Shown: positions 20,833-31,881, counted from the first letter of the stretch. The stretch: 64,000 nt of DNA from Cordilura impudica (GCA_963682025.1 OY821520.1:135478738-135542737), one strand, 5' to 3'. Numbers and translations are program-made. The notes: generated by a model from the letters alone, not told the origin.

Positions 20833-21914
20833 TAGGGCGGGTCGATTTAAAAATAGCCCAAGCGACAAGGAAGATCGTATTCTAGGGATCAAAATAAGAA
20901 ACTTTGCCCGAGGAACCATACCTCTAAAACGAATTCTGATGTCCCGACTTTTGAACTGTCTGTCTGCCTGTCTCAGTTTGACCCATTTAGAGTGCCGCAA
21001 TCGAGTCCAAATGTATGATCGACCCCCACTAACTTTGGAGGGCGGACCCACCCATGGCAGTCGCACACCCTCTGTAACCCCCTGGCGGTTCCCCATACAA
21101 AAATTTAAAAAAATCACCATTTTTTGTTTAGAATTGGGCTGACTATGTTTCATTTAATATCTATAATATTAATAGGCTAGGCGATTTCTTGTGACTGATG
21201 CTTGGTTCTACCGTTTTATCCCGATTTTGACCAAATGTATATTATTTGAAAGGTATTTCTTTTTAGCCGATTTGCAGATTTACAAATTTTTAAATTTTTT
21301 GCTTTGTTCTGAATAAGTTGTCTTTCAAGTTGGTACTAACACATACATAATATTATACAATGCTATGTGTGTGTTTATTAAATTTGTTAATTGTTTCTAA
21401 TAAAAATGAGTTTGTTTTTTGTGTTGAATTGTGAATTTTCTAGCTAACTGATAAGCATACTTTTAGGGCCTTTATTTAATGAAAAAATAAAATTTCCTAG
21501 AATATGCGTCGAGGGCTGGAATCTGCTAGTTAAAATTAACAGTCATACGTATACGTATCTTCTACTCTGCTAATAAATAATAATCATACGCCTTGACAAT
21601 GTTATGTTATTCAAAAAGATCGATCGGATGAGGTTAAATAACTTTTAGATCACTCCATGACTATGCGTGACCATGCTTGACTATGCGTGACTACCGCAAA
21701 ATTAATCTGTAGTCACAACAAGACTATGGGCCAAGTTTCAGATCAATTGCATGAGGGGGAATGGGGTTGCCCCATAGCAGACAGGCAGACAGACAGGTCA
21801 AAAGTCGATACATCAGAATTCGTTTTAGAGTTATGGTTCCTTGGGCAAAGTTTCTTATCCCTAGAATATGATTTTCCTTGTCACTTGAGCGATTTTTTGC
21901 CTCGATCCGCCCTA
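20833..21914. mobile_element. long-TIR hAT-type non-autonomous element
   Basis: Ends TAGGGCGG...CCGCCCTA form inverted repeats that extend about 140 bp (20833-20975 against 21772-21914), sharing ACAAGGAA, ATTCTAGGGAT, 'AGAAACTTTGCCC', 'CTAAAACGAATTCTGATGT' and 'CTGTCTGCCTGTCT'. The 8-bp direct repeat ATATAGAT flanks it exactly (20825-20832, 21915-21922). TAGGG ends and an 8-bp duplication fit hAT elements. Its centre carries a Helitron (H2). No transposase is encoded. Confidence 0.85.
21160..21529 (+). mobile_element. Helitron family H2, complete short copy
   Basis: Starts TCTATAATATTAATAGGC at 21160 after an A, and ends CTAG at 21526-21529 before a T, exactly the Helitron A^T insertion pattern with TC and CTRR ends. 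About 370 bp, non-coding. It is nested in the long-TIR hAT-type element. Confidence 0.75.
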
Positions 21915-22210
21915 ATATAGATATATAGGATTGATTTAATTTAAATTGAGTCAGCTTAAATTTTAAATTTAAAAAGTTTTTGTTCGTAATTTAGTAGGCG
22001 TCGAATAAATTTTTTTTTAAATTTATCTGCTAATACCATTTTAAAGGGAACCAATTTAAAGTTAAAATTTTTGCTGGTAGATATTATTATCCGTGAGTGT
22101 GTGAATAATAGTTTTTTTTTTAATTCCTTTTGTTAAGTTATGGTGAGAATTAAGAAAATTATAATTTGCAAAAAAATAAAAAGCAATAATGTTTTCTAGA
22201 AAACGCTAAT
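21915..22210 (+). repeat. hAT upstream block, copy B right part
   Basis: Continues copy B after the inserted element and matches 11040-11335, including 'AGGCGTCGAATA' and 'TTGCTGGTAGA', leading directly into the BED-finger start at 22211. Confidence 0.7.
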
Positions 22211-24745
22211 ATGAAGAGGAGAACAGGAAATGTTAGGAGGCTTGGGAAGAGGGTATTGTTTTGTAGAGAGAAATGGAAAAGCGATAGATCTGATATGTGA
22301 AGTAATATTGTCACAGCTCAAGGACAGTAATCTAAATCGGCATTAAAAATTAAATCACTGTTATATCAACCAAGAATATTGTCTGTGTAAACGAAATTTA
22401 ATAAATGTTTATGTTTATTAAAGAGGCAGACATAACAACAGAGTCCGAATTTATTGTGGCGTTCAATATTGTTCGAGCAAAATGTCTCTGAATAGAGGGA
22501 GAATTCATAAAAAAAATCGCGCAGGTTAATTCTACTTTACATCCCGAAAATAAAAAATTGCATGAATTGGGTGATCAAATCCCTGCATCCAGGCATAGGC
22601 GAATTTAAGGTATTGGCCATAATATCACAAGTAACTTGCAAACTGATGTGATAAACTGCTCAACTCTGAGTCTAGACCTAGACGAATCCACAAACATTGA
22701 AGATAAGCCACAGCTTGCCATATTTTTTCGTTATGTATAAAAGAATGTAGACGTCAAAGAATATCTATTAGATCTTTCTGCACTGCGGGATATGACTATA
22801 GGGGCAGATATAAAAATCCTTGATGCTGTATTTGAAAACCTTTTGGTACCGATTAAAAAGTTAGTCAGCTTTACAACTGACGCCGCCCCAGCTATGAGGG
22901 CTGCTGCTAAAGGCCCTTTGGGGGCTTTTATATGCTGACTTATTCAGCCCTGTTCTTGAAACGTTGTTATTTGAATAAGAGTGAATTTAAAATCACTTGA
23001 AATTGAAATTTTGGGTTTCTTGAAACCACTTTTTTTTATTTATTTAATGGAAACATATGTTTGAGTTAAGAACATATGTTATCTAGAAACCGAGGTGCCA
23101 TATGGTTCTTTATTCGGTTTCACAAAAAACTTTCAAGTATTTTGTGCATGTTTTTTTTCCTAAGTTTATAGAAAAAGTATAAAGAAAAATATTTTCTTTT
23201 AAAATAACAACTTATTTGTTCATTTAATTATTTTTGTTCTTCAATTTCATTCAATTAAAAATGACTTTTCTATTTTTAAAAAGGTAGGCATCACCAAAAA
23301 AAATTTAAATATTCAAATAAATTGGATTTTACTGGCATCACTACTGTTTCGAACATATGCAAAAAAATAAAAAAAATGTGATTTGATGAAAAATTTTTTT
23401 TAAATTCCTTTATTTACAATAATTAGTGCATAAAGAATCTATGCTATAATTGAAAAAATTATAATGGAAAAGAGATTGTGGAAATAAAAATTGTTATTAT
23501 AGTTATAGAACAATATCATCTCTAAAAGTGTGTTTTATTAACATCGAACACTTATTACGAGTTTTTTTTTTTTAAATCAGCGCAAAATGTAGACGTTTTT
23601 TAAAATCGTTTTTTTTTCATAAAATTAATGTCTAATTTTTTAAAATAAGGACAAGGTTCAATAAAAAACATGTTAGAGTTTAAATATCAATTAGTTTTTT
23701 TATCTCTTAAGACCTGCTTAGTAAAAAAGGGCATTTGTTTTGATTTCACAAAGCCTTTTCTATGTGAATTAAAACGAGAAAAAATATTCTTATTGAAATT
23801 TTTTCATTTACGAGTTTTTTTTTGTGATAGTGTTTTCAAGAATAGGGGTGATTGTGTTCTAATTTTATCCCAGTTCATTGAATTTTTCATAGAGAACACC
23901 TGGTTGCAAAGTATTTTAAATATGCTCATATTATGGATATAGATTTAAAGATCAACTAAAAATGATCAAGTGCCAAAACTCATCGACAATTCAAAACCTT
24001 TATACAAGAAATAGAAAATGATTTACATTCAGATGACGTATCATGGTTTTGTTTTGTAAGGTGGCTCTTAGTAAGCAATGTTCTACCAAAATTTTTTATT
24101 TGAATGGAACCAATCAAAAAATTTGGGAAATTTTTCCGGAACTTGAACATACTTAATATCTGCTAGATATGGCGCTGCTCACAGATATTTTTCAGCACCT
24201 AAAATCATTAAATTTATCTCTGCAAGGGCATAATAAACTTACTTCTGATTTGGCCCAGAATGTAATTAGCTTCTATAACAAAATAAGACTTTACAAGCTT
24301 TAGCTGGATTAGTCATAATGTTGCAGATTATGTAGTCAAGCTTCACATACTAGCAGAAGATTTAACCGATAGATTCCGTGATTCAACAGCACTTAAGCCA
24401 TCATTTCTATTTTTGGAAAATCCTTTCCTTATTGAAATTCTGCAGAATGGTTGTCCTGTATTACCGCAAATTGCTTCGGATATAGCAGCTGTGATATTAG
24501 AGCTACCGGAGCTCCAAGATGATGAAGGGTTGTTGCAAGTAAAACAGAATAGCTGTTCAACTACTGAGATAGGTTCCGGAACAGAAATATCCTAAAACCA
24601 AAGATTGTGAACTAAGACTAATATCTATTTTCGGTACTTCATATTCTTGCAAGTCGTTGTATTTTAATTGATAAGCATTTAACTGAGCTGGTGCGAACTG
24701 CCATTACAGGTCATCAGTCAAACTTTAAGCGGTTAACTTAAGCCT
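22211..24745 (+). pseudogene. hAT transposase (GTF2IRD2/ZBED-like), broken
   Basis: A decayed transposase read across several frames. It begins with ATG and a BED-type finger ('FVERNGKAIDLICEVILSQL', C-x(n)-N..RH..). Further on are 'LDESTNIEDKPQLAIFFRYV', 'DVKEYLLDLSAL' and 'PIKKLVSFTTDAAPAMRAAA' near 22660-22910, which match the RNase-H-like domain start of GTF2IRD2-type hATs. The gene is interrupted by an insert (22945-23850) and resumes with 'HREHLVAKYFKYAHIMDIDL', then 'ALLTDIFQHLKSLNLSLQGH' and 'KLTSDLAQNVISFYNKIRLY'. Stops are frequent. Family naming is by motif; it is certainly inactive. Confidence 0.75.
22945..23850. mobile_element. short-TIR insert in the hAT gene
   Basis: The hAT reading frame is lost exactly here and resumes after it. 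The ends CAGCCCTGTTCTTGAAAC and, on the other strand, CACCCCTATTCTTGAAAA match at 15 of 18 positions. ATT lies directly outside both ends (22942-22944, 23851-23853), a possible 3-bp target duplication. The inside is AT-rich with no recognised gene. A MITE of unknown superfamily; the short duplication is only suggestive. Confidence 0.55.
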
Positions 24746-24810
24746 TCAACAAGCAAATCTAGTTTCTAAACATTTTATATTTTTTTATATTTCGTTTAAA
24801 TTTGTAACAA

Positions 24811-25305
24811 ACAAGTAAGAATGTTAAATTCGGCTGTACCGAATCTTTGATACCCTCCACCTCGGTTTGAGTATTGATAATAAATGTAAACAAAATATTT
24901 GAAAAAGTAAAAAATTTATTAAACTTAATGCCAAATTATTTCCGCTTAACAGAAGATTTTTGTTTATTTCAAGAGTTGGTCTATAAAGCTTTCTCACATT
25001 ATTAATTCTCGCTCCAACGAGGAAAGACCGTTCTCGTCTTTTCTATTATTTCGGATAAAAGAAAACGCATTTCGGTGTTTGCTTTTTGGTCATCGTGGTT
25101 GCTGACATAAACTCTCGTTTAATTTAGTTTAAGTTTTTGCATATTAAATAGCTCACCCTAACCTACATTGCGAAGGTAGTGTTTGTGTAGGGTGGCTTCA
25201 CGCGTTAACTCGTGTTTACTGGAGATGGTTGTATAGTTTCTTTTAACTGGCAAAATAATTCTTCATTGCGGCCATATAGGTCGGATGGAGTAACAAAATA
25301 ATAAC
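24811..25305 (-). mobile_element. INE-1-like family B, copy 2 (inverted)
   Basis: Opens AACAAGTAAGAATGTTAAAT, stem-loop ATTCGGctgtaCCGAAT, then TTTGATACCCTCCACC. The body matches 17025-17513 in reverse, including 'CATTTCGGTGTTTGC', 'AATTCTCGCTCCAACGAGG' and 'TCATTGCGGCC'. About 495 bp and non-coding. Confidence 0.7.
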
Positions 25306-25742
25306 CAAAAAACGCTCTCTCAATTTTTTGTTAAAATATTTTTTTTTCACATATTAAAAGGGAGTTTTCACTATTAGATTTTGTGGTAACACAAAATAAC
25401 ACAATACAATACAAAATCTAACCCAGTGATGTCAACTTTTGATTTTGAATTAATTTATGTTAATAAAATATATTTTCATTTATTGATTCCAAATACTACT
25501 ACCTGTAAATTATTATCGAACTTCAATTTTTTGGGTTTTACTTTGCCTACCATGAAGTCAAATTTTGAAGTCACCGTGAACACTGGTTCAAATTAGGGAT
25601 GCCAAATGCAAAAACCAAATGTCTCAAAAATTTTAAATGAAATACATAATTTGTTAGCATTATTTTCTGAATAACTTCAAATTTTCATCCAAAAAAATTT
25701 TGAAAAGTAATATATAAATAACATTCTCATCGAATTGCATCC
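25306..25742. other. no recognised gene
   Basis: AT-rich flank of the long-TIR element. A short inverted pair (TAGATTTTGT... and ...ACAAAATCTA, about 25375-25422) frames a CACAAAATAACACAATAC tract. Confidence 0.4.
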
Positions 25743-27890
25743 GTTATCCAATCGAGATGAATTTTTGCAGGCAGACTCGTCGAAATGTCTGTATCACGTT
25801 AGATTTTTTAAAAAATGGATCTTTATCAATTCTCAGATTTTCCTGAATTTTTTTTGGAAAAAATGGTTATCGGTTTTTTTGTAACGGTTTCAGTTTGTTA
25901 AAAAACCGAATTTTTTTTTATTAATTTTGTTATATTAAAATTAAAAATTGTTACATAAAAAATTTCAATGCTTTTAAAGAAACTTTTACCTCTTATTTTT
26001 GCGTTTCTAAGCATTCGTGTCAGTATCATGACAAATAGGCCAACTGTATTCGCCAAGCATATTCGTAATGTCTTGTCCTTTAAAGCGCTTTTCAATAGCC
26101 GCAATGTCCTGATGGAACCTTTCGCCATGCTCATCGCTACAAGCTCCTAAATCATCAGGGAAAAATCTAAATGATTGTGAAGGAAATGGATCTTTAGCGG
26201 CATTAATATGCCCATTTCGCCATATGCCGAAACCATTTCTGCGACAGTATTTTTATAATTGGCTGCCAAGAAACTGCTCAATAACGGCAACTGTGCCTTT
26301 CCATGCACGTTGTTCGATAGTATTCAATTTTGATGAAAATTCATAACTTGTAACTAGGTTTTTTATCTGCGGACCTTAAATCATACACATCATTAAAAAA
26401 AAAACAAAGTTACTGAATGACTTCTTAAAAAAAATACCTGCATGAATCTTTGCGCCGCTCAATTTCGGAAAAATTTTGCGCAAACTTGCAATCGCCTCGC
26501 CCTCACGATCCAGTTTATTAACAAAATTTGATACGAGACCGAGCTTAATGTGTAGTGGTGGCAAAATGATTTGAGATGGCTGCACCAATGATAGATTCTC
26601 TATACTTTCTACGCCTACTTTGTAGCATGTTAGCGGCTTCCACTTAAATTCAGTGTAATGCTGATCTATTTTCCGACCTTCCCATGTAAACAAAAAGCAC
26701 TGGTGGGTTGGAAATCCACGCTGAACACCCATGAGTAATCCGACCACTTTCAGATCGCAGCATATTTTCCAATTATGCTCTTGGTACTTTATCAGCTGTA
26801 ATATTAATTCCAAGCCTTCGTATTGGGGTTTGTGGCATATGCGATTGGGACAGATGGATGTTTGTTACCGATATGAAGTAGCACGACTTTAAGGCTGTTG
26901 ACCGATGCATCGATGAAAAGTCGCCACTCCTCTGAAATATGAGGGTAACCAATTTTTGCAAACATCGAATCAAGATCATAACATTAAGCCAGGTTTTTTC
27001 TTGTTCTTCGTGCAATTTAAAAAATTCGTCATATGGAATAGTGCTAAGTCATTCACGAGCGGCTGTTATTTTAAAATAAGCCGCCACTATATTCCACTGC
27101 TTAAAGCATGATGCATAGAGTTCCGCTGTTCTCCTCGTCAAATTTCCATCTCGTACAAGGTCATTGAAGTCGGCTTGCATTACTAAATGCGGCACTGCAG
27201 TCCCAAGTTCACTGGGTGTTGGTACAAATTCCGATACTTCTGGGTTCTCGCATTCGATGCAAGAAATGTTGATAGCATTGTTGGTACTACTGTTGGTTCT
27301 CCATGGCTTAATTCGGGAACATCATAAAAAATCTCCACTGAAGCCGCTATACGTTCTTCTGGTGAGTACAGAACTGCTGGAATAAACTATTCTACATTAG
27401 CGTAGCGAATTTTGTTGCGGCGGAAGTATTGGTACCCTTTAGTTTGAGTAAAAGTTACGCAAAAGTAGCACAATTCATTGCAACTCCGTACGTGGTAGCC
27501 AAATTGTTGGTAAATTTCTATAGCAATAGTCGCACACGACTTCCGGAGTATACCACAAGTAAGGAACATAAGCAGTCTTGAATATATTCTGAAACGAATT
27601 AACCACTGTTTTCGCAATATTTTTCTAATTTTTACTTGGTGCGAATAAGCCACAAACGCAACAAAAGTTATTTCGAGTCGGCCACTGCATTTTTCGGAAC
27701 GCTTTAGTAGTTTAAAAATTTGGAGTGTCTTCAAGTTATGCTGAAAAAAGTGAAAAAAAGATTTAAAAAAAAAATTCAAGAAAATCTAAGAATTGATAAA
27801 AATCTATTTTTTAAAAAAATTTGACGTGATACAGACATTTCCAAGAGTCTGCCTGCAAAAATTCTGCTCGATTGGATCACGGAAAAAGTT
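25743..27890. mobile_element. long-TIR DNA element around an orphan gene
   Basis: Sequence near 25743-25870 is repeated in inverse near 27760-27890. Shared words from the outside inward are ATCCAATCGAG, ATTTTTGCAGGCAGACTC, AATGTCTGTATCACGT, TTTTATCAATTCT and AGATTTTC. That gives TIRs of about 125 bp, a few percent diverged. Between them lies a minus-strand broken gene filling almost the whole space. The layout is that of an autonomous DNA transposon. The outer limits and target duplication could not be fixed. Confidence 0.65.
25960..27780 (-). pseudogene. orphan transposon-encoded protein, broken
   Basis: Read on the minus strand in several frames. N-terminal part (27779-27387): 'IYQQFGYHVRSCNELCYFCV' and 'TKGYQYFRRNKIRYANVE', then 'YSPEERIAASVEIFYDVPEL'. 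Middle (26813-26430): 'EHNWKICCDLKVVGLLMGVQ', 'QCFLFTWEGRK...QHYTEFKW', 'ILPPLHIKLGLVSNFVNKLD' and 'ASLRKIFPKLSGAKIHAGIF'. C-terminal (about 26200-25960): 'DEHGERFHQDIAAIEKRFKG' and 'MLGEYSW'. I recall repetitive insect proteins with 'EHNWKIC', 'LPPLHIKLGL' and 'HGERFHQDI' but no established name. Several frameshifts and stops make this copy dead. The flanking inverted repeats indicate it is the element's own gene. Confidence 0.6.
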
Positions 27891-28049
27891 TTGTTGTGAG
27901 TTTTTGTTGTGAGGCCAAAACAATGGGAACTTTTATAATTTTCTACCAGAATTGATAAAAAGGGTTAGTTTTTATTATATTATTACCACAACGACCACAA
28001 AAACAACAAGTCAAACTATGACATTAAATCACCATTTAGAATAACAACA

Positions 28050-28505
28050 AGAACAATACAGAAACATATATTTTTGCAATTTATTTTACTTCTTCAGTGA
28101 TTTCTCGGGACCTATTAACCCGATTTTCATGATTTTTCAAACATGAACCTTTTCATGATGTTGGTCAATCCTTCTCACTAAAAACGAGTGTCCCAGTTTG
28201 CCTATAGAAAATCATATTCTTTCCCAGACTTTTTTTACTTTTTCATTCAATTCTCGGGACCTAATCCACCGATTTCGACGATTTTTAATAACAACCTTCT
28301 CAGGATGTTAATGAGTACCGTAGCTGCCCGATTGAAGCCGTCATCGTGATTTCTACAGACGGACATCGCTTTATCAACTCCGCTTGTTATAAGGATCACA
28401 AATGTATATATTATATGGGGTCCAAATTTTTTTTTCTAATTATTACAAACGGAATGACAAACTCATATATACCCTCTGCAAACTGGGATAGAGGGTATAA
28501 AAATT
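28050..28505 (-). mobile_element. INE-1-like family C fragment
   Basis: Contains ACAGACGGACATCGCTTTAT, the CCGTC-type tract in reverse, and ends with ATACCCTCTGC...AGAGGGTATAAA, an inverted pair (TACCCTCT/AGAGGGTA). The interior has two diverged direct repeats beginning 'TTCTCGGGACCTA' near 28100 and 28250. Non-coding; a relative of families A and B by layout. Confidence 0.5.
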
Positions 28506-28600
28506 AAATAACATATTTTTATACCCTATGCCAATATGTGCTCATGGTATAAAGACTTTGTGCTGATGTTTGTAACTACGAAAAATATTTGACGTAGATC

Positions 28601-30966
28601 TAGGGTTTCCAATTACTCGGCAAAATCAACTAACCGAGTTTTTGAGTATCTGTAAGGAAAATTAACCGAGTACTCGGTTAACTGAGTATATCAAATAAAA
28701 AAAACATATTTGTTATTCATATATTTTTATATTTTTAATTTATTATATATTATAGACTATAGAGTATTAAAAAAGAGTATATAATTGATAAGTAGAGTAT
28801 AGAATTATTTATCTTTATTAAAAAAATAATACTTTAAGAAAAGTAGTGCATCTAATGATTAGAAGTTTAAGCGGCATCTTTTTTGGTCAAGAAATTTCCT
28901 GCTGTTGAGAAAACCCTTTCTGTAGCGGTAGATGTTGGTTTTATAGTTAATAAGGCCTCGTATAATCGTTCAAGATTCTCCGTGCGCTTTTTGTTTCCAT
29001 CTAATATTTTAAAATCTGATTTTAAGTCACTTATATTTTTTCCAGTATTAGAACTATTACTCATGACCAAAACGGACGAAATTGCCTGTGCAGTTCTTGA
29101 TTAAGCTCATTTGAAATCGTCTGTTGACACGCTGTCACTACCAGCTTCTTCAGAAATAGCAGAAACCAGATATATATTATTCAAAAGAATATTTGCAAAT
29201 TCACAAATTGCAATTTTTGACGAATATGTAAAATCACCATTGGCTCGAGGCATTTTTCCACACTGGAGATATAGTAACAACGTTATTACTGTTTCATTTC
29301 GTCTGTCGTTCATTCGAGTCTTTAATGCAGTTAATAATTCTTTGCTTAAACTAGTATTAATTTCACGAAGGTTTTCAAACAGAAATTTAAAAATACTTTC
29401 AGAAATTAACAACGTAGCATTTTCTTTACTTAATTCGTTAACAGCCAATTTAGTTGGTTTCATAATTTTTAAAATTTCTTCGAAAACTACCTCATTTTCC
29501 TCTTTATAAATATCGAAACAACCAATATCATTCAGTGCTTTCTTGATACATTCTTTCAATTTTAACAAACATTCAATCATTGGGATAAGAGAATTCCAGC
29601 GGGTTTTACAATCCAACATCAAACTCAAATTTTTGCCTTCGTGGTTTGTGACAGAATTTTGCAAAATTGAGTTCCTTACTGGTGAATTTTTAAATTTTTT
29701 AATAACGGTTCTGGTTTCTGCTAATGTTTTACCTATATCTGGTCTAAAAGTTGTAATTATTTCCTCAACATTATCAAAATTTATGTTTGCATTTGCATCC
29801 AAATTACTGGGACTTTCTTCACTGTTTTCATCACTGTCATAATTATCATCACCTTCACTTAAAATTATGTTTTCGTTTACATTTTTTTTTATAAAAAACA
29901 TCAATTACTGCTAGGTGAATAGAATGATTGAAACAAAGTTGGCATATAGCTTCTATTAACCTTCCATATTTTTGCATCACTGCAGCTCCATCTTTTGTGG
30001 AAGCGATAATGTCTTCCGCAAATTTCAGACCAAAGCAAAGCAATTTTTCTTCAACCAAATTTTTCAACTTAACTGCATTGCACGAACATTCAATTGGCAG
30101 CAAACCGAAGACATGCGCTTTATTTTTATTGCTCAAATATCGTTTAACATTTCTGCCTGTCCATTCGTATATGGCAATACTAAAATTTTATACATTATTT
30201 TTGGAACTCGAGGTCGATAAGTATTTGGTAAGTTCTGATTTTTTCTGTACAGCAAAATCTCTAATGTGATTCATGATGGATGTATCACCTTTTGGCATTT
30301 CATAACCGCGATATTGAACAAATCCCTTTAGAGCTGAAGAATTTTTAATAGCATGTATAGAAAATCCATCCACAGCAGCACATTTTGCTAAAATTTCCCC
30401 CACTCGATTAATGTAATTGAATAAATTACCTTGTTCAGTTCTAGTTTTTTTTGGCGCAATCGGAACCAGTGGATATCATCGGAAGTTCTTCTGAACTATT
30501 TCGCATTTTATTAATATAAATATCATGTCTTTTTAAGTGGTTGATCAATGCGGTTGTGGATCATCCTTTACAGAAGATGACATTCTCACACTTCAAATAT
30601 TTTGCGTCTTCATTATTTTTATTTTTATTAAAAAAATTCCTGACTTCAGACTTTTTATTTGAGTTCTTGGTTCACATGGTTATTTTAAAATATTGAATTG
30701 TAACCTCACAACATATAATAAACTTACCAGCAATTTGTCGAATAAACTTTCTTCAAAATTAAATATGAAAAAGTAAAACCAATACTATTTTATTTGCAAG
30801 ATTATTAGTTTTGAATTTGAATTCACTTGAATTCATTTATTTAGCTCTTGCAACTGTTTAAATAATAACCGGGTATTAATGGTGAAAAACCGAGTTTCCG
30901 AGTAATATATAAAACAGAGAAATAACCGAGTAACCGAGTACTCGATAACCGAGAATGGAAACCCTA
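28601..30966 (-). mobile_element. hAT element with 8-bp target duplication
   Basis: Ends are TAGGGTTTCC at 28601 and GGAAACCCTA ending at 30966, exact inverted repeats. The 8-bp sequence CGTAGATC occurs directly outside both ends (28593-28600, 30967-30974). Near both ends there are repeated CGAGT/ACTCG words (subterminal repeats, likely transposase binding sites). It encodes one transposase on the minus strand. Length 2366 bp, usual for a hAT. Confidence 0.92.
28867..30690 (-). pseudogene. hAT transposase, recent pseudogene
   Basis: N-terminal BED-type finger remnant near 30690-30500 ('YLKCENVIFCKG', 'LINHLKRHDIY'). Then 'FSIHAIKNSSALKGFVQYRG' and 'GDTSIMNHIRDFAVQKKSEL' (30403-30188), and 'FAEDIIASTKDGAAVMQKYG' with 'CFNHSIHLAVIDVFYKKK' (30136-29855), i.e. 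the RNase-H-like region with the D-G-A and H-x-x-H-L-A motifs. 'LDCKTRWNSLIPMIECLLKL' (29904 onward) is the conserved T-R-W-N-S. The C-terminal dimerisation end 'LYEALLTIKPTSTATERVFS' follows. Damage is light: an in-frame stop near 30190, a frameshift in an A-run near 29883-29890, and two stops near 29100. Inactive as assembled. Confidence 0.85.
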
Positions 30967-31059
30967 CGTAGATCCAACTTTTATTATAACGATCGACTCA
31001 GAGTTACTTCCTGAGTCGATTTGGCGACGCCCGTCCTTCCATAAGTATTCCATAAGTCT

Positions 31060-31510
31060 AAATTGGTTTTGTTATTGTTTTGTAGAGTAAAAGTTTATTT
31101 TCCAGGGATAACTGAGATTTAGGACTATACATTCTTCTCGTTTTTATCTTTATTCTTTGTTCTCTTTTTGTCTGAATATATTTTTCCATGTGTTTCGGCT
31201 GTCGAGATGGAGACCCAAACATTTGACACCTGTTTTCTTTGCATGCCATTCAAAACAACAGCTGGGTAATCTTGATTTCTTAACGCAATAGTAATATGGG
31301 AGGATTTTTCAGTATTAACTTTTTCCATTTCCATTTTTTAAGCCACAATTCAATATCATTTTATTGATTTTGAATCATTTCTGAAGCAGTATCAGGTGCG
31401 TCATTTGCTATTAATGCTGTGTCATCAGCATATGTTGCGACGGTCATATTTCCTTGTATAGGCATATGAGACGTAAATATGGTGCAAAGAACAGGTCCTA
31501 GAACTTCCTT
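31060..31510 (-). pseudogene. Jockey-group LINE reverse-transcriptase fragment
   Basis: Minus-strand reading gives 'LGPVLCTIFTSHMPIQGNMT', then 'VATYADDTALIANDAPDTAS' with an intact YADD catalytic motif at 31421-31432, then 'LWLKKWKW' and a thumb with 'KREQRIKIKTRRMYSPKSQL' and 'NKLLLYKTITKPI'. Stops and frameshifts interrupt it. The 'TYADDTALIA' form is typical of Jockey/BS-like LINEs and differs from LINE A and LINE B ('YADDVQL'). Confidence 0.7.
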
Positions 31511-31552
31511 GTACACAAAATTAGGAAAATTGTATTTGTATATTTATATATT

Positions 31553-31873
31553 TATAGCAGATATCAGCGCTCGAGATTCGAGTGCAATTTCTAGGTAGCT
31601 TTATTTTTCAAGTTTGCCAATTCACAAACCAACACTTTTATGGTTTAATATTATCGTGAATGAAGATAAAAAATTCATTAACAAACACATTAGCAAATTT
31701 TATAAAACAAACATAGCATATGTATAATTTTATGTATGTGTTAGTAGCAACTTTAAATGCAATTTACTCAAAATAAAAAAAAAAATTAAAAATTTGTAAA
31801 TCTGCAAAACGGCTAAAAAGAAATACCTTTCAAATAATATACGTTTGGTCAAAATCGGGATAAAACGGTAGAA
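31553..31873 (-). mobile_element. Helitron family H2, minus copy
   Basis: Reverse complement matches the other H2 copies across 'ACCGTTTTATCCCGATTTTG', 'AAAGGTATTTCTTTTTAGCC' and the ACACATACA stretch. The 3' end near 31553 reads CTGCTATA rather than CTGCTAGT, so the terminal CTAG is mutated. The 5' TC end is missing. Confidence 0.6.
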
Positions 31874-31881
31874 AAAAATTG

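Larger units (their letters stand above)
28517..31045 (+). mobile_element. INE-1-like family A, split by a hAT element
   Basis: The left end (28517-28600) and the following part (30975-31045: ATTATAACGATCGACTCAGA and the start of the CCGTC tract) belong to one copy, which is opened by the hAT element at 28601-30966. The 3' half is missing after about 31045. Confidence 0.75.

Noticed and set aside
29111..30269. Plus-strand frames across 29.1-30.3 kb
   Set aside because: Antisense to the hAT transposase; no domain recognised on this strand.
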